Of a DNA stretch of 64,000 nucleotides, positions 1-10,500 are shown piece by piece. The DNA comes from Marinomonas sp. IMCC 4694 (GTDB taxonomy: Bacteria; Pseudomonadota; Gammaproteobacteria; Pseudomonadales; Marinomonadaceae): assembly GCF_008122525.1 (NCBI RefSeq), contig NZ_VSRV01000001.1, positions 2,480,001-2,544,000 on the forward strand. Direction: 5' to 3'. The notes beneath the pieces are model-generated. The model saw only the letters and a program-made list of their open reading frames with translations, ran no database searches and was not told where the DNA came from. Every line of letters begins with the position of its first letter. Within the stretch, counting starts at the first letter, position 1. A program made the position numbers and the translations under genes.

Positions 1-828
1 TGGGTCAGACATATTTTTCTCTAAATGCCAAATTTCTTTAGTATCAGACGTTTCATCGCCCTCTTTGATCCAACCAGAAAACTGCAGTGAAATCGACGCT
101 ACTGAGCCAATGTATTCACCACGAACTAATTCAGCCATCAAGGAAATCACTTCAGTACGAGGTTTATCATCGCCATATGTAGCACGTTCTGCAACCAGCA
201 TGTTGTAAAGCTCAGGAGTAACGTAATCTAGAATTTCATCAAAATTGTTGTCATCCCATGCTTTTTGCAGCGTAACGTAGTGATTTTTTGCTTCTTCAAC
301 AAACGCTTGCTCATTAAAACCAGGCGGAAGCTTGATGGCTGGCTCCGCACCAAAACCACTCATGCCAGACATTGGCGATGGTTGAACACTGTCACGCGTT
401 GAATCGGGCATTTCACGGAACATACTGTTCGCACCAGCGGCATTCGCTTGCGCTGCAGCACGACGTTTTGGCGCAATAAAGAACTTGTAAACCAAGAAGC
501 CAATCACAGCAAACAACAAGATGTCGCCGAATGAAATACCTTCAAAAGCGCCACCACCAAGCAAGGTCGCAAACAAACCACCGAGCAGAAGTCCGCCTAA
601 CAACCCGCCGCCTAAGCCACCCAAAAATCCAGGTTTCTTCGCACCCGCTGCGGCGCTGCTTGCACCGCTTGTATTGGCCGCTGCAGGCGCTTTAGGTTTC
701 GCGACAGAAAAGCTCTTACCGAAACTTTTACCACCGCCAAATTTTTTGGCTTGCACATCCGCACTGTAACCGCCGGCACCTATTGCTAAAACAAATGCCA
801 TAAACATGGCAAATACTGTCGTTTTCAC
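1..828 (-). CDS. Tim44-like domain membrane protein (3' end cut by window)
   Basis: About 276 codons are visible; the C-terminus runs off the window. A GTG start at 828-826 is chosen because a clear AAGGAG ribosome site lies 7 bases upstream (836-841), overlapping the trpS stop. The product begins with a hydrophobic signal-like segment ending near SADVQA. A Lys/Ala stretch and a glycine/leucine-rich segment (GGLGGGLLGGLLLGG) follow, then a transmembrane helix (ILLFAVIGFLVYKFF). The rest matches the Tim44-like/calcium-channel-like domain of proteobacterial proteins of about 290 residues that are often encoded next to housekeeping genes. The molecular role of the bacterial family is not established. 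Tight spacing suggests co-transcription with trpS. Confidence 0.8.
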   Translation of the reverse strand, partial: MKTTVFAMFMAFVLAIGAGGYSADVQAKKFGGGKSFGKSFSVAKPKAPAAANTSGASSAAAGAKKPGFLGGLGGGLLGGLLLGGLFATLLGGGAFEGISFGDILLFAVIGFLVYKFFIAPKRRAAAQANAAGANSMFREMPDSTRDSVQPSPMSGMSGFGAEPAIKLPPGFNEQAFVEEAKNHYVTLQKAWDDNNFDEILDYVTPELYNMLVAERATYGDDKPRTEVISLMAELVRGEYIGSVASISLQFSGWIKEGDETSDTKEIWHLEKNMSDP

Positions 829-840
829 AAACACTCTCCT

Positions 841-1848
841 TTATTTAAAATTCACTAGACCTACGGCTTGGCGTAAATCGGCAATCAAACCACGCGCTCG
901 AGTGCGCGCTTTTTCGGCCCCAGCTTGTAAAATGTCTTCTACATGCGCGGGGGTTGCTATTAGTTCAAGGTACTTTTCACGAGACTCACTTAGTTGACCA
1001 TTCACTAAGGTAAAAAGTTCCTTCTTAGCTTCGCCCCATGCAATCCCTTCTGCAAATTTCTGACGCATGTCTGCAGTTTGCTCTGGTGTGGCGAACGCTC
1101 GATAGATATCGAACACGGTGGAGTCGTTCGGGTCTTTTGCTTCACCAGGCTCCAGTAGGTTCGTTTTGATCTTATTAAGGCCTTTTTGTAATTTCTTTTC
1201 GGTGTCGAATAAGGGAATCGTATTGTTGTAGCTCTTGCTCATTTTGCGGCCATCTAGGCCTTTCAAAATGGAGCCTTCTTCGCCGACAACCGCTTGAGGC
1301 AACACAAAATGTTCACCAAATAAATGATTAAAACGACCTGCAATATCACGCGCCATTTCAATGTGTTGGATTTGATCACGACCTACGGGCACTTTGTGCG
1401 CATTAAATGCCAGAATATCCGCTGCCATCAACACGGGGTAACAAAATAAGCCCATGGTGATACCAAAGTCAGGATCTTGCTCTTTGGCTAGATTTTCATC
1501 CACAGCGCCTTTGTAAGCGTGCGCGCGATTCATCAGGCCCTTGGCTGTCACGCATGTCAGCAGCCAATTGAGTTCAGCAATTTCTGGAATATCGGATTGG
1601 CGGTAAAAAGTCGCCTTATCTGTGTCTAATCCACACGCCAGCCAGGTCGCCGCGATTTCCAATCGAGATTGTTTAACACGCTCTGGGTCTTGGCATTTAA
1701 TGAGCGCATGATAATCCGCTAAAAAGAAGTAAGACTCGGTATTGTCTTGACGACTGGCTTCGATCGCAGGACGAATGGCGCCCACATAATTTCCCAAATG
1801 AGGCGTGCCTGTGGTGGTAACACCCGTTAAAACAATGTCTTTTGCCAT
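841..1848 (-). CDS. trpS: tryptophanyl-tRNA synthetase
   Basis: A class I aminoacyl-tRNA synthetase that charges tRNA-Trp with tryptophan in the cytoplasm. The 335 residues are normal for TrpRS. The HIGH-equivalent motif is seen as TGTPHLGNY near residue 14, the GRDQ motif in the Rossmann fold (PVGRDQIQH), and a perfect KMSKS loop (GRKMSKSYNNT) near residue 200. The N-terminus (IVLTGVTTTGTPHLGNY) differs from the E. coli GAQPSGELTIGNY type and resembles the second TrpRS group found in many proteobacteria. It is followed without a gap by the Tim44-like gene and separated from recD by a terminator. Confidence 0.97.
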   Translation of the reverse strand: MAKDIVLTGVTTTGTPHLGNYVGAIRPAIEASRQDNTESYFFLADYHALIKCQDPERVKQSRLEIAATWLACGLDTDKATFYRQSDIPEIAELNWLLTCVTAKGLMNRAHAYKGAVDENLAKEQDPDFGITMGLFCYPVLMAADILAFNAHKVPVGRDQIQHIEMARDIAGRFNHLFGEHFVLPQAVVGEEGSILKGLDGRKMSKSYNNTIPLFDTEKKLQKGLNKIKTNLLEPGEAKDPNDSTVFDIYRAFATPEQTADMRQKFAEGIAWGEAKKELFTLVNGQLSESREKYLELIATPAHVEDILQAGAEKARTRARGLIADLRQAVGLVNFK

Positions 1849-1950
1849 TACTGCTGCTCTTTCCTACTGAATATTGGGTCAAAATAAATATAAAAATAAA
1901 AGGCTAACTGCCTAAAATAACGCTTTAAAAAGGCCGCTTACCGTATCACA

Positions 1951-1983
1951 AAAAAACGCCATCACGAATTCTCATGGCGGTTT
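1951..1983 (-). terminator. Rho-independent terminator after recD
   Basis: Read on the minus strand, ACCGCCAT and ATGGCGT form a hairpin around GAGAATTCGTG and are followed by TTTTTTT. It lies about 30 bases after the recD stop and before trpS, so it should end the recCBD transcript. Confidence 0.7.
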
Positions 1984-2012
1984 ATTTTATAATGGCACTG
2001 AATACGCAGATA

Positions 2013-3914
2013 TCAATGCCACAGCGCATCCAACAAACCTGAGTCGCGTTGAATTCGAGTTTTCGTCGCACTGCGAATTAAAGCGCTGGCGCCCCACAAG
2101 GTAAATGTCTTTTTCGCCCGTGTAATGCCCGTATACAAGAGTTCTTTGCTCAATACCGGTGATGAGATCAATGGCAACAGCAACGCCACCTGATCAAATT
2201 CAGAGCCTTGCGACTTGTGTACCGTCATCGCAAACACGGTTTCATACTCACTCAAACGACTGGGTAATAAACCTGAAAACGTACCGTCAGACTGCATAAA
2301 CCACACCCTAAGGCGCTGACATTCGTCTGGCATACACAGCCCTATGTCTCCATTGAACAAACCTAAAGAAGCATCGTTTCTTGTCAACATAACGGCTTTA
2401 CCTGGGTACCAAACATGGGGATCTTTCACCCGTCCTCGTTGATAAAAATACCCTTCCAGCTGCGCATTGATTTTTTCGACCCCAAACTCGCCTTGTCGCA
2501 CCGCGGTTAAGATCTGATAACGAGAAAACACCTGATACAAGTCGGCAATGGGCTTGGTATGACGTACCGCCTCCCAGTAATCATCGTAGCCTTTTGCCAA
2601 GGTCGCAATGTCCGCTTTGGTTTGCCCCTCTTCGGGCACACACCAGCGAACATCAGCGTAATCGGCTTGCAAGCACCGCAACACCGCTGAGGGATCGCCC
2701 GCATTCATGGCTTTTGCCAAATGCCCAATACCGCTGTTTTGATCAAATCGGTAACTGGTCCGCAACAGGGTCAATGCTCGACTGATCGCAGGCGCCGCTG
2801 CATTGCCTAACGAGCCCAATGGCTCTCCCGTGAGATGGGCCAAACGCTGGGCCCACTCGGGTTGAAAATACGCACGATCAATACCAAACGTAATATCCCC
2901 CAACACACTACCGGCTTCCACCGACGCCAATTGATCTTTGTCGCCCAATAAAATGAGCCGTGCATGGGCTGGCATCGCATCGATCAACTTTGCCATCATC
3001 GGCAAATCCACCATGGACACTTCGTCCACCAACAAAACATCTAAATGCAACGGATTATCTTTGTGGTGTTTAAAGCGGCTGCGACCAAACTCACTGCCCA
3101 ATAATCGGTGCAAGGTGCTGGCTTGCTCTGGGATAGCAGACCGGATGCCGTCATCGAGTGGCAAGCTGGCCTTCGCATTGGCGATGGATTCGGTTAAGCG
3201 CGCTGCGGCTTTACCTGTCGGAGCGGCCAACTCAATGCGCAATAAACGCCCTTGCGCCAAAGACTGAGCCACCAGCAAGGCCAACAATTTGGTCACTGTG
3301 GTGGTTTTCCCCGTCCCTGGCCCACCGCTGATAACGGAAAATGGCAGACTCGCTGCATTCGCTACGGCCACTTTTTGCCAATCAATCACTTGGTTTGATG
3401 ACGGAAAAAGAGCCGACAGTATCGACGCATCGAGGTCAAAAGGAGCAACCTGACATTGGCGACGCAAGTACCTCAGCACCTGCTGCTCATAATCAAAATA
3501 ACGAAACAGGTACAATCGAGTGCCCGATAGCACCATCGGCTTGTCGCTCAAATCGGCCGCCATGGCCACCAAACGACTGTCTTGCAAAGTACGACACCAG
3601 CTTTCAACACTTTCAATCTGATAATGCACAAGTGCGCTTTGCCATACGGGCGCTTTAATGTCCTTTGGCGGTGTATGCCACAAGGTCGCCAAATCAATAC
3701 AAATATGCCCTGCACCCAAATACGCGCTGCATAAAGCGCCCGCAAGATGTACCGCATCACGACGCTCTCCCACATGCTGACAAAGTTGCTCTATCCATTG
3801 ACGGTCGATCGCACGCAATACGCCTTTTTCTTGCCAATGCAGTAAGCTGGGCGGTGCTGATGCGCCGGGGGAGCTCGATGCCTCCAATACATCCCGTTGT
3901 TTAGAAAAGTCCAT
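2013..3914 (-). CDS. recD: exodeoxyribonuclease V alpha subunit (RecD)
   Basis: The fast 5'-3' SF1B helicase motor of RecBCD, which resects double-strand breaks and loads RecA at Chi. The protein has 633 residues, about the size of E. coli RecD. Walker A (SGGPGTGKTTTVTK) lies near residue 195, Walker B is LLVDEVSMVD, a conserved block ILTAVRQGEFGVEKIN sits in the second RecA-like domain, and motif V/VI is FAMTVHKSQGSEFDQV followed by YTGITRAKK. The ATG start overlaps the recB stop by 14 bases, consistent with translational coupling. It is the last gene of the recC-recB-recD operon. Confidence 0.97.
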   Translation of the reverse strand: MDFSKQRDVLEASSSPGASAPPSLLHWQEKGVLRAIDRQWIEQLCQHVGERRDAVHLAGALCSAYLGAGHICIDLATLWHTPPKDIKAPVWQSALVHYQIESVESWCRTLQDSRLVAMAADLSDKPMVLSGTRLYLFRYFDYEQQVLRYLRRQCQVAPFDLDASILSALFPSSNQVIDWQKVAVANAASLPFSVISGGPGTGKTTTVTKLLALLVAQSLAQGRLLRIELAAPTGKAAARLTESIANAKASLPLDDGIRSAIPEQASTLHRLLGSEFGRSRFKHHKDNPLHLDVLLVDEVSMVDLPMMAKLIDAMPAHARLILLGDKDQLASVEAGSVLGDITFGIDRAYFQPEWAQRLAHLTGEPLGSLGNAAAPAISRALTLLRTSYRFDQNSGIGHLAKAMNAGDPSAVLRCLQADYADVRWCVPEEGQTKADIATLAKGYDDYWEAVRHTKPIADLYQVFSRYQILTAVRQGEFGVEKINAQLEGYFYQRGRVKDPHVWYPGKAVMLTRNDASLGLFNGDIGLCMPDECQRLRVWFMQSDGTFSGLLPSRLSEYETVFAMTVHKSQGSEFDQVALLLPLISSPVLSKELLYTGITRAKKTFTLWGASALIRSATKTRIQRDSGLLDALWH

Positions 3915-6900
3915 ATTGCTGCCCTTCCTTATTGTCGTCTGGCGTTTGGCGGGATTTTTTGCCTACTTGACCGTGAAATACTGGACCTTGAAAAAGCCCA
4001 TCCAATGCCATTACATGCTCAAGCGATAAACGCGACTGAAACACGCCCGTTTTTTGCCCTACCTGCATACCGCGTAAAAACAGATACACGACGCCACCCA
4101 CATGTTTCTCGTAGTCGTAGTCGGGCAAACGCTGTTTTAATAAGCGATGTAAGGCCAAGGTGTACAATTGATATTGCAGATCATAGCGGTGCTCTGCCAT
4201 CGCATGCACTAATTTGTCTGGCTCATAGTCCGTCAAAGCAGCGCCTAAATAATTCGACTTATAATCCAGTACGTAATAGCGCCCTTGCCATTCAAATAAC
4301 AAGTCGATAAAACCTTTTAACATGCCTTTTAACGGCCGATGTTGAATAGCGGGAGCCGCTCGTGATACGCCATCAAATTGTCGGGAAATCCGATCCAATT
4401 CCAGTGCATTCATCCCACCGACGGGAATAAAAAACTCCATTTCTTTACGGCATGCCGACGCAGACAAAGCCCCTAAGCTCATGCCCGCCACCAGCTCAGT
4501 ATTCACCATGTCTGGCAACCAATTCTCTAATACCGTTTGCCAACCAGCGTATCCTTGACGCTCATAAAACGCTCCCATCAGATTGTGGTGACTGTTTTTT
4601 AGCAAATCATTAAAGCTAGGTTTTGCTATCGTGCTGTGTAATGCCTTCCCTTCCAACGTATCGTGCAAAAAAGTGCCAGGCTTTGCGCCTTTGGGAAACG
4701 TAAAGCGATTTTGTACAGGCTCCATCAATTCATTGGACACTTCAACGTCTTCTATTATTGGATCAATCACACGAGTGGCCTCATCGAAGCCCGGCACGCT
4801 CTCGTCGACCTTTGCCTTGTCCTCCACCACCAACGATGAGTAACTGCCTACCCACCAATTCCGCTCAACATAACCACGAAAACGGCGTGCAACGGGGTCG
4901 ATTTTCTCCGTATGCGTCATCGTATAACGCGGCAAAAACGGTGGCTCTGAGGGCAATGCCAAGAGACTCATTTGCTCGGCATCATACCTCGCACAAAGGC
5001 GCTCTAAACTGGGAAGAAGATCGCCAGCGTCAAGCGGCTCCCCTTCTGCGATTAAAGAGCCGACGCCACTCAAATGCACTTCTAGCCTAGCGTTTTTTTG
5101 TTTCGTTGCTTTACTTCCTACCTCCATTGCACCAACAAAACACGCCTCTTTTGAGCGCGTCAGCGCCACATACGCCAAACGAATTTCTGTCGCGTAGAGC
5201 TCTTCTTTGTGTTGTTCAAGTTGAGTTTCATTAGGGTCTATGGCGATCCACAACGCCTGCTGATCATCGTGAAATAAAGCGGATTTATCGCGATTTTTAT
5301 AGGGCGTCAAAGCAAACGGCAGATACACAATCGGGTACTCTAACCCCTTACTTTTGTGAATGGTGATAATGCGCACCAGCTCAGCGTCGGTTTCAAGACG
5401 AATTTTTTGCTCATCACTGTTGCCGTTCGGGTTCTGAATCGCCAAGCGCAAGTAGCGCAATACGCCTTCTTTCGATTCTAATTCCAACGATTTTTGCTGG
5501 AGTTTTTCAGTTAAATGCAAAAAATCGGTTAGCCGACGTTCGCCGCCGATCCGGCTAAGCATTTTTGCGGCCAAACCGACCTCTTGCATAAACTGGCGCA
5601 GCATGGGCAATAAGCCTTGCGTGTCCCACATGTCAAAATAGCGCCGAAACGCTTCGACCCATTTTTCATACGCCACGTCGTCGTGGTTCAACGTATCCAA
5701 GTCAACCAGCGACCAATCCACCAATCGCGTCGCCAACGCCGATCGCAATTTACTTTCTTGCCCGTTGGATAAGACCGCTGTGAGCACAATCAATAATTCA
5801 TGGGCTTCGACGGTTTCAAACACTGAGCCTTTATCACTCAAATACACACTGGCGATGCCACGCTGGCGCAATGCGGTTTTTAGCGCGCTGGCTTGGTTAA
5901 AATTGGTCACCAATAAAGCCACGTCTTTTGGACGTATACCTTTGTTTTCGATCATGGCCGTTTGTTGCTGGCCTTCTAGCAACAAAGCATGAAGGTGCGC
6001 TGCGCATGATTCCGCCATCGTTTGACAATAAACCGTGGCCGACACCGGCTCATCCGACGCTTGATACAAAAATTGCAACGCCGCTTGGCGCTGACCCTGT
6101 CGGATAAACTGCCCCACGTTGGCGCGATCCTGAACCTCAACAAAAGGAATCCCCGCCACGCGAAATGGCTCAGTTTGGGTGGTAAACAACCCATTCACGG
6201 ACTGAATCATGGCCGCCGACGAACGGTAATTGGTCGCTAATGAATACAGGCTATCTACATGCTGTTTGGCCGCTAGATACGTATAAATGTCGGCACCGCG
6301 AAACGCGTATATCGCTTGTTTAGGATCGCCGATCATAATCAAACCCAGTGTCGACTGATCGACAGTGGCCGGCTGATAAATGTTTGAAAAGATTCGATAC
6401 TGCACCGCATCCGTGTCTTGGAATTCGTCTATTAACGCAATCGGATACAAATGACGAATGCGCTGCGCAAGCTTACCTGCTTCGTCTTGCGCTAACGCCG
6501 TATCGAGTGAGGTGAGTAGATCGGTAAACGTCAGCGATTGCGTACTGCGCTTCCAACGCTTTAAGCGAACTTGCGCTTGCTCCCAAAGCTGCGTCAACAA
6601 CACGGCTTTGAGTCGGCCTGCATCGGGAAATGTCGCACGTAGCCTGTGCACCAGATCAAAAAACTCATGAACCGGCGCGGCACCGCCTTTCTTTAATTGG
6701 CTGGCATGCTGATCCGCGTCAAATTTGTCTAAAGATTTGATCCACTCAAAGCGCGATGCGTGCGCCCAATGATTCATCGCCGAAATGTCTTTAGACGGAT
6801 CGTTTTTCCAAAACGTTCGCTTAATACCGCTTTGATTGAGTGCATCAATAATCTCTTGCGACTGTGCCAGCCACATGGCTCGCACCGACGCCATGATGGC

Positions 6901-7596
6901 CTGAGCGTCCACTAAGGCCTGCTCCCAATCGTAATTGGGCGACACAATACGCGCATCGGGTTGATTATTGAGTAGAGCCAAGTCTTTCAGTAAGGCGTCT
7001 GGATTCGACCAAATGGGCTTAATTAACGAGGCTTTGATGTCATCCATGGGATAAAACAAGCTTCGCCACACATCTTTGACGGCTTGAGCAAGGGGGGCTT
7101 GTTCGTCCGTTTCAATGGTTTGCTGAAATAACATGCGACTTTCAAACGCGTTTTGGCTCAACATACGCTGACAAAAACCGTGGATGGTAAACACCGCCGC
7201 TTCGTCCATTTGTTTCTCGGCATACAGCAGTTTTTCAATCCCGTCGGCACGCTGCACCTCGGACATCTGAGCCATCCAAGCGGCCAAAAACACGTCGTCA
7301 CTGGCGCCTTGCAATAGCGCTTTTCGAGCAACACGAATACGGCTACGAATACGTGCTTTTAGTTCTGCGGTGGCGGCTTCGGTAAAGGTCACCACCAAAA
7401 TCTGGTCGACCGTCAGCGGCTTGCTTAACTCTTCTCTTTGACCGGTCGGCACCAACAACCGTAAATACAAGTTAGCAATGGTGTAGGTTTTACCCGTCCC
7501 CGCGCTGGCTTCGATTAAACGCTTGCCAAACAAGGGGAACGTCAGCGCGTTTAACGGTTCAGGGATAATCGATAACATGGGTGCATTAAGGCTCAT
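3901..7596 (-). CDS. recB: exodeoxyribonuclease V beta subunit (RecB)
   Basis: A UvrD-type 3'-5' helicase fused to the RecBCD nuclease domain, 1231 residues from the chosen start. Walker A is EASAGTGKTYTIANLY near the N-terminus, Walker B is ALIDEFQDTDAVQ, and motif VI is YVALTRSKEACFV. The C-terminal nuclease site is visible as GFIDLLFEWQGRYYVLDYKSN, with the D...DYK metal-binding residues intact. The start at 7596 is chosen over an upstream in-frame one because GGAGGTG lies 5 bases before this ATG and the ATG overlaps the recC TGA in the usual ATGA manner. Confidence 0.97.
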   Translation of the reverse strand: MSLNAPMLSIIPEPLNALTFPLFGKRLIEASAGTGKTYTIANLYLRLLVPTGQREELSKPLTVDQILVVTFTEAATAELKARIRSRIRVARKALLQGASDDVFLAAWMAQMSEVQRADGIEKLLYAEKQMDEAAVFTIHGFCQRMLSQNAFESRMLFQQTIETDEQAPLAQAVKDVWRSLFYPMDDIKASLIKPIWSNPDALLKDLALLNNQPDARIVSPNYDWEQALVDAQAIMASVRAMWLAQSQEIIDALNQSGIKRTFWKNDPSKDISAMNHWAHASRFEWIKSLDKFDADQHASQLKKGGAAPVHEFFDLVHRLRATFPDAGRLKAVLLTQLWEQAQVRLKRWKRSTQSLTFTDLLTSLDTALAQDEAGKLAQRIRHLYPIALIDEFQDTDAVQYRIFSNIYQPATVDQSTLGLIMIGDPKQAIYAFRGADIYTYLAAKQHVDSLYSLATNYRSSAAMIQSVNGLFTTQTEPFRVAGIPFVEVQDRANVGQFIRQGQRQAALQFLYQASDEPVSATVYCQTMAESCAAHLHALLLEGQQQTAMIENKGIRPKDVALLVTNFNQASALKTALRQRGIASVYLSDKGSVFETVEAHELLIVLTAVLSNGQESKLRSALATRLVDWSLVDLDTLNHDDVAYEKWVEAFRRYFDMWDTQGLLPMLRQFMQEVGLAAKMLSRIGGERRLTDFLHLTEKLQQKSLELESKEGVLRYLRLAIQNPNGNSDEQKIRLETDAELVRIITIHKSKGLEYPIVYLPFALTPYKNRDKSALFHDDQQALWIAIDPNETQLEQHKEELYATEIRLAYVALTRSKEACFVGAMEVGSKATKQKNARLEVHLSGVGSLIAEGEPLDAGDLLPSLERLCARYDAEQMSLLALPSEPPFLPRYTMTHTEKIDPVARRFRGYVERNWWVGSYSSLVVEDKAKVDESVPGFDEATRVIDPIIEDVEVSNELMEPVQNRFTFPKGAKPGTFLHDTLEGKALHSTIAKPSFNDLLKNSHHNLMGAFYERQGYAGWQTVLENWLPDMVNTELVAGMSLGALSASACRKEMEFFIPVGGMNALELDRISRQFDGVSRAAPAIQHRPLKGMLKGFIDLLFEWQGRYYVLDYKSNYLGAALTDYEPDKLVHAMAEHRYDLQYQLYTLALHRLLKQRLPDYDYEKHVGGVVYLFLRGMQVGQKTGVFQSRLSLEHVMALDGLFQGPVFHGQVGKKSRQTPDDNKEGQQYGLF

Positions 7597-10500
7597 TCGA
7601 TCACCTCCAAGTGGCGCTGCATGGGCAACCAAATGTGCTCGCAAAGGTCGACAAAGGCCGTTTTTTGATCATTCAGATTGGGGTAATAGCGCTGCCAGTA
7701 GGCGTCATTTACTTCACTACTAGAATACTGACTGTTGTTTTCTTGGTAGCATTTTAGGGCTTTTTCCCATGCGGCATCTGGGTCGTCTTTGGTTTTCGTG
7801 GCGCAATAGCTGTCGCACCACGCATCCGCACTGTTCGCAGGCAATAATATAGGCTGACACATGCCCTGAAACATCAAAGCCAGCATATCTGACAAATAAG
7901 CGTGTGCCGCTTTAGGGGGCAACACAACAAAACGATATGACCGCGTTGTCCCTTTTTTATCGATATTAACAAGATGATGTTCCTTTGGCGTGCCTTGAGC
8001 ACATAAAGCCAAATGTTCTATCCACATTTGCATTTTTTGGTTGGCTGACACATCACCAATACGGTACGACAAGCGCGTGGTAATCGAAGGCTGATCTAAC
8101 CAGCCTTGCAACACGACGTTACCGACGGTTACCGACACTTCAAGCGGGGCACAATCCGATAAACCATAGCCTTGCAGCAATACAAATAACTGTCGGCACT
8201 GATCGTAATTGTGCTGCAACGACAAGCGCCCAAAAGCCCCATAAGGCAAGGTACCGGTCAGAGACAACCGCTCCAAAAATGAGGCCTCATCGCCTTTTAT
8301 CATGGCGTGCAATAAGCGCTCTCGAAGCTGATAACCAGGAATGCCCTCCAGCGCAAAGGGCTCGTCTTCTTTCTCTTCTTCTTCACGCAAACTTAAGTAG
8401 GCTTTTAAACGTCGCTGAGTAAAGTGGCGCGTTGGGTGTCGAATGAAGCGCGACAACTCGTCCAAAGCCAAGGTTAAACGCGGTTGTTCCATGGCATCCA
8501 GGGGCTGAAAATGAGCGGGCGCCTCGTCCACTTGCTCGGCTAATAATGCCGGCAACCATTGCGTATCGTAACTGTATAATCGCGTATCAAACGCTTCTGT
8601 AAAGTACGCGGTATTGAAGGGCTGCAAGGGGTGTTCGAGAATCAGACGCGCAAACAGTGCCGCTTGCGCATCGTCTGGAGCCAGCGCCTCATCGCCCTCA
8701 AAAACGCAACTCTGGCCGATGTATTCAAGCAATTCACTGACCAAAATAGAGGGATTTTTTTCACTATTGTCTTGAATGCTACGCCCCACATAACTCAGAT
8801 AAAGTGCGCTTCGCGCCGACATTAAGGCTTCTAAGAATAAATACTTGTCGTCTTCTCGTCGGCTTCGGTCACCGCTGCGGTATTGCCCTACCATTAAATC
8901 AAAGCCCATCGGCGCGACACTTCGCGGGTAGTCGCCTTCGTTGAGTCCCAAGACGCAAATCGCTTTAAATGGCACGGAACGCATTGGCATAAGAGTGCAG
9001 AAATTGACTCGTCCGGCTAAAAAGCGCTGCCCTCCCTGAGATTCTTGCAACAAGGGCGACAGCAGCTGGCGCAACACTTGCTGATCCAGCGGCGCCGCAA
9101 AATGCGCCTGCTGCCACTGCAAGGTCAATGCATCAAGCTGTTTACTGAGCAGCACAGAAAAGGCATCGTCATCTTCGAGCAAAAAGAAACGCTGTGACAC
9201 ATAATACAAGGTAGACACCCAGTCTTTGGGTAACAGCGGCTGCATGAGCTTGCCTTGAGCCTCATCAATTGCTACGAGAAACTCGGCCAATTTACCTGCT
9301 ACTGACGCTTCCAAGCCTTCGACATCACCATAACTTAACGTATTTTCCCAAACATGCTCGTGACCCATGGCGTAGCCCAACAACATTCGGCGCATACCGT
9401 GCAACCAAGTATGTGACTCTTGCGATGGCAAGTCATGCTGCTGGGCGGTATCCGCATTTAATCCCCAACGAATACCCACCTCGGTCGACCATTGACGAAT
9501 GCGTTCCAGTTCATTGGAAGACAGCTCGAAACGCGCCAATACCGCTGGCACTTCAAGCACACTGACCAATTCGGATAACGTAAATCGACTTTCACTTAAT
9601 CCCAGTAAATACAGATACGCATCGACAATTGGGTTCTCCAATCCGCCGGACTGATCGATCAAGGCAAAAGGAATCTGCTTTGTGCTGCCGAACACCGCCC
9701 TCACAAATGGGCTGTAAGTATTCACGTCGGGCAACATCACAATAATGTCTTTGGGCGTTAGGCTTGAGTCTTTTTCAAACATGTCCAGTAACTGATCATG
9801 CAGCACTTCGACTTCACGCAGTGGGCTGTGGCAACGATGAACACGAATGCTCTGATCGTCCAATGCAATGCGATGACGATACCCCGAATGACTTAGGTGG
9901 ATGTCTCGCTCTTCGGCGGCTCCGTGGTTTTCTAACGTGAGAACGTCTTGCTGAACCCATTGCAATAAACCACTCGAATGGTCGTGGCGATAGTCTTCGA
10001 ACACTTCAATTTCGTGGTCGGCCATCTCTTGTAATTGCGCAATATAATCTCGACCTAAACGTCCCCAGCTTGCCAACAGCGGGTTCGCATCAAGGTGCAA
10101 GGTATCGATGCTAAGCCCAGGTTTGAGGGTTTGCCGTTTTATTTCGCGCCCCAAATAATGCTTATCCACCACATCGCCCCAATAAAAACGACACGGGTTT
10201 TGCAAAAACAAATGCACGTCAATCCAACCCGACGCAGCGAGCACTCGCAACGATTCCAAAGTATTAGGCGGTAAGGAAGACACACCAAAAATAAAAATTC
10301 GCTCAGGTACCGCCGTAGGTCGAGAAGACGACCGTGCGGCGTCGCGCAAGGCTTCGATTAAATTGCCACGGTGGTACAAAGAAGTGCCTTGTTCGCTTAC
10401 ATCGGCCACCAGGTCTCGCCATAAAATCGCTTGCCAAGGCTGCTGATCAAATACCTCGCTCAAGTGTTTATCCAATGGCACGTTATGATGAGGTGCGCTG